Positions 60,734 to 64,000 of a DNA stretch of 64,000 nucleotides are shown one piece after another (position 1 is the first letter of the stretch; every line of letters starts with the position of its first letter). The notes under the pieces were generated by a model. The model saw only the letters and a program-made list of their open reading frames with translations, was not told the DNA's origin and did not search any database. The position numbers and the translations under genes are program-made. The stretch comes from Schistosoma mansoni (lineage: Eukaryota > Platyhelminthes > Trematoda > Strigeidida > Schistosomatidae). Location: NCBI RefSeq assembly GCF_000237925.1, contig NW_017385987.1, forward strand, positions 2,418,001 through 2,482,000. Direction: 5' to 3'.

Positions 60734-63691
60734 CGTGTACTAAGATAAGAATAGCAACGAGACAATGAACTACATTAGTGAGTCACTGTCTAATTTTTCC
60801 ATGTTTATGCTCAGTGAACCATGTATACACTTTGCTGAAAAAAGTAATCGATAAAGTACTGGGGCCACATAATATCAATTTTAACTGTATAAAACTCAAA
60901 CGTTGAGCCATATAATGACAAAGATGAATTATGTTATGACCTGTTTGTAGTGGGTGTCTTAATGTAATGTAACTTATTAACTATAATCGTGAGGTCTATT
61001 CTGAGCTAAACTAGTGATACAGTCAAAACTTGGTAGGTGGGATGGGTTTCTAGCTTATGGAACATAGTACTTGAGGGCCGAGTTCTTTAAAAGGTGGCCA
61101 TGGTTACATAGTTTATTTTTTATTCATTTAAGTAAATATTTAGGCGATAGTGAACGATTTTTCGACAACCCGTTATTTTGCATGGCATCTTATTTACTGC
61201 TAACAGGTTTCAGAAATAAAAATTTAAAGTTGTGTACTAGCAAATAAATAATAAATTTTCTCTTCTAGAAAAATAAATATTCTACGCAATAAATTTAGTC
61301 TCAGTTATTTTGTCAGGACATCAAAACAGATGTTATGTATTCGTATTTTAATGGCTTTTATTGTCGGAAATTTATTCAAATTAACGACAAGGTACCCAAT
61401 TGACTCAAAACACTTATGGTATCATATCTGTTCTCTTTCAGTCAATACAAGGTTAAGCAGCCCGAAGTCTGTGTTATAAATTGCGATACTTTAAGATCTA
61501 AGGTGGTGGTTGGATCTGCACTAAGAAGGACCTGACACGAATGACATTGGTCACTGCCTAATGATCAATCAATTGTAAGTCTCTGAGATCAAATAAACTG
61601 AAAGTATTTAGTATGAAGTTTCGTAAAGCGATTGATAATTTAATAATGACCTTAGCATATTACCTATGAATTCAAATATCACAAGATTATCAACTAGACT
61701 GCTTAACACTAATACCATTTGAACAATAAACAGTAAATGATTAGATAAGTTTTTTTGGTGTTTTGTTTATTTAATAAATCGATACGATTGACTGGTGTCT
61801 AGATATATGAGCTTCCTTAATATGTTTTTGTTTTAAATATAATAATATTATTTACAAATTTAACTTCATCAGTCAACAACAGATTTGGTGAAATACTCAG
61901 CTAGGAAAATTATCACATTATCTACTTAAATTTCAAAACAAAATGTAAAAATAGGTTTCCCCCTAAATACTAAGAAAGAACAAATTGTACTTTTTAGTTA
62001 GTTACCAGATCGCCGATATTCTTATAGACAATCACGATGCACATTCAAAAACAAAACTTCGCCTACATCAGTTGCTTATCCCAGCTAATCTTTGTAAATA
62101 ACAGAAAATACTGATCATATCTATTTCTAAGTACTTTGTATTGTTACATTAAGATATGGCTGGTCATATTATATGAATAATTCGGAGTTAGTTACATACG
62201 AATTATTCATTTGATAATTTGACACGGTATTCTATGATTTTTATGTGACAAAATATTGATTACCACTAGTAACTAGTACAATTAGATCTAGATTTACCAA
62301 TACTTCGAGTCATCATCCATTAATAATTGACCTAATATTAGTTTAAACATGACCATAAAGTATATTCCATTGCTACTTATATGTCATTACAGAATCATGA
62401 TGAAATATAAGTTTAACATAAAATAACAAAGCGAATTGAGATATTGCAATTTAGTTATCAATGAACTGACACATTGTATTGTATGTAACAGGATTCAGAA
62501 TATACAATGTCTTATTGTGTTCAAAGGTGGATTACAGATAGAATAGAGTAAGATACATATAAAATCATTCAAGTTTGAACTCTATCAATGTACAATTGAT
62601 TAAAAATAATATTGGATTTATTCTGTAAATGAAATGGGAGTATACTTAACAATCTCTTATAATAATTAAATAAATGTTATTCATGAGTATTTTATTGATA
62701 ATGTACTTTGTCCCATATCAACTTACATCAGTTTGTTTATCATTATCATCCAGTTGTTTACCATTATCAATATTGATTATTTTAATCTTTTTTTCAATCA
62801 ACTCGTTTTTGATAATATCGATTACCGGATTCTAATAAAACCCTTTACATTTTATGGATAGCGTTTTTAACAATTTCTGATTAAATTATGTATCTTCAGT
62901 TGTTAATCAAAATAACTTGGATTCATTAAATTAAAATGATTAAACTAGGGGTCTATTGAATGTAATTTAAAAGAGAACAATGAATTGGATTCCTATTTCA
63001 ATTAAATTAAATTTTAATGAAGTTAATCTTAAACTAACATTCTGATTAGGTTTCTCTTACAAAGTATACTAGCCAAGATTAATTTGTTCCCATTTTACGT
63101 CGCAATATTCCTTTTAAATTACTCCAAAAGATATACTCTATTAACTATAGTAACCTAAAGTACAGTACTTTCATTAATGTCGTTTTTCTCAGTGAAATTT
63201 AATTTAAATATTTGAGGATTTCTTTCTGTAAAATTGGTAACTTGAAACTAAATCAGATATTCTTATATGAAGATAATAGACTAATATATGATCGATCTTT
63301 CGAACTGACATTTCTATACTGTATTGTATTTAACTTAATGCAATACAAATTACTTCATTTTAGCATCAATACAGGCTCAATTTATAGGAGACTATCGTGA
63401 ACCATCCTAATAACAAGATGAAGCTATTATTGTAAATGGTAATGATGCAAGAGTTCGATTTTACTTGATACTATGTAGTGATATCAGTGAACAAATCACA
63501 TTTGTTGTAAGTTTACAAACTTCTACTGTAAAAATAATTTAAAGAGCAATAGTTCAGCAATGATATTTTTAGTTTTCTGAGCTGGTCGAACTGACTGTGG
63601 GTTTGATCATAGGCTCTTCCTTCAACTGGGTATCAAAATTATTTTGTCAATGCTAAAGAGTCCTTAGTGATGCTGCTGTCTTTTTAGTTAT
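60734..63691. other. Non-coding, no feature seen
   Basis: AT-rich, only short frames up to the Penelope copy at the right edge. Confidence 0.6.
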
Positions 63692-64000
63692 TCGAACAAC
63701 ATATATAAGCGAACAATATTGTATTCAACTAAATCCTCATCAGGCCTTACTTTAATATACAGTAATATTTATATGCATATACGAAATTATTAAAACAGTC
63801 AATACGGAACCAAGTAACTTATCTTTCAGTTGAGGAATCACCATAGATTGGGTCTGCCAAATCTATGTGCATCTACGGATCCAGCTTCTCCTGCATAAAA
63901 AGCTATATCGGACACAGCAAAACAACTGAGTCAACCAGCTGGTGAACACCTCTCTTCGTGGTTAGGAAATGGTACCGTCAAAACAATACGCAGCTCTTTC
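63692..64000. mobile_element. Penelope-like element, rearranged copy 3 running off the window
   Basis: 63692-63810 repeats the antisense 3' region of the copies at 49.1 and 55.9 kb. About 63828-63850 matches the antisense sequence upstream of the GIY-YIG domain (AACTTATC), as at 49918. From about 63868 the orientation flips: the plus strand encodes a decayed GIY-YIG domain (TGCATCTACGG, then SYIGHSKTTE, a TGA, and in another frame SSWLGNGTVKTIRSS). The copy is therefore internally inverted as well as broken. It continues past the window end. Confidence 0.75.
63705..63749 (-). ncRNA. Hammerhead ribozyme, Penelope type, decayed copy 3
   Basis: The CTGATGA core is intact (63743-63737), but GAAA has become GAAT and stem I is weakened. 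Stem III is a perfect ACAAT/ATTGT palindrome. Probably inactive. Confidence 0.55.

Noticed and set aside
1-64000. CRISPR array, operon or bacterial signals
   Set aside because: Spliced exons, SINEs and retroelements show animal DNA; no regularly spaced direct repeats with unique spacers.

Overview
The window is AT-rich (about one third G+C by eye), intron-dominated animal DNA. It is almost certainly from a blood fluke (genus Schistosoma). The evidence is internal: many copies of tRNA-headed, hammerhead-ribozyme-bearing short elements of the Sm-alpha type, Penelope-like element pieces with a GIY-YIG endonuclease, and an RTE-type endonuclease fragment. I cannot decide the species.

Only one host gene is convincing, on the minus strand. 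An upstream exon (about 47641 to 46861) and a downstream exon (7837 to 6657) each end in a GTAAGT donor. Their codon phases match exactly (1 nt left over, then 2 nt taken up), so they can be spliced directly across a 39-kb intron that makes up about 60% of the window. Together they encode eight hydrophobic segments (3 + 5) separated by long polar loops. The layout and the character of the membrane segments resemble the eight-pass membrane protein Tincar. The protein continues past 6657 towards the left edge or beyond, and may begin upstream of 47.6 kb.

The rest is intron or flank packed with old mobile DNA. (1) Family A: Sm-alpha-like tRNA-derived SINEs with a hammerhead ribozyme, at 13.6, 20.4, 24.1, 35.9-37.6, 48.5 and 51.5 kb. 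(2) Family B: a different tRNA-headed element whose ribozyme core reads CUGAGGA, about 17 copies, several of them head-to-head fold-backs. (3) Penelope-like fragments at 49.1-50.2, 55.9-56.1 and 63.7-64.0 kb, whose 3' regions each hold a third type of hammerhead. (4) An RTE-type retrotransposon 5' half (15.4-17.0 kb) and related GC-rich leader pieces. (5) A two-copy LTR-like repeat (29.4 and 32.4 kb), one copy nested in a family B element, and a possible solo LTR at 53.2 kb. (6) Several AT, ATT and GA microsatellites.

Two runs of exactly 200 N (28944-29143 and 56104-56303) are assembly gaps. The first lies inside an inverted repeat and its left edge carries a fold-back tail that looks like an assembly artefact. 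The long stretches between these features showed me no gene. Most other open frames are short and start at non-ATG codons, or lie in repeats, AT runs or N runs.
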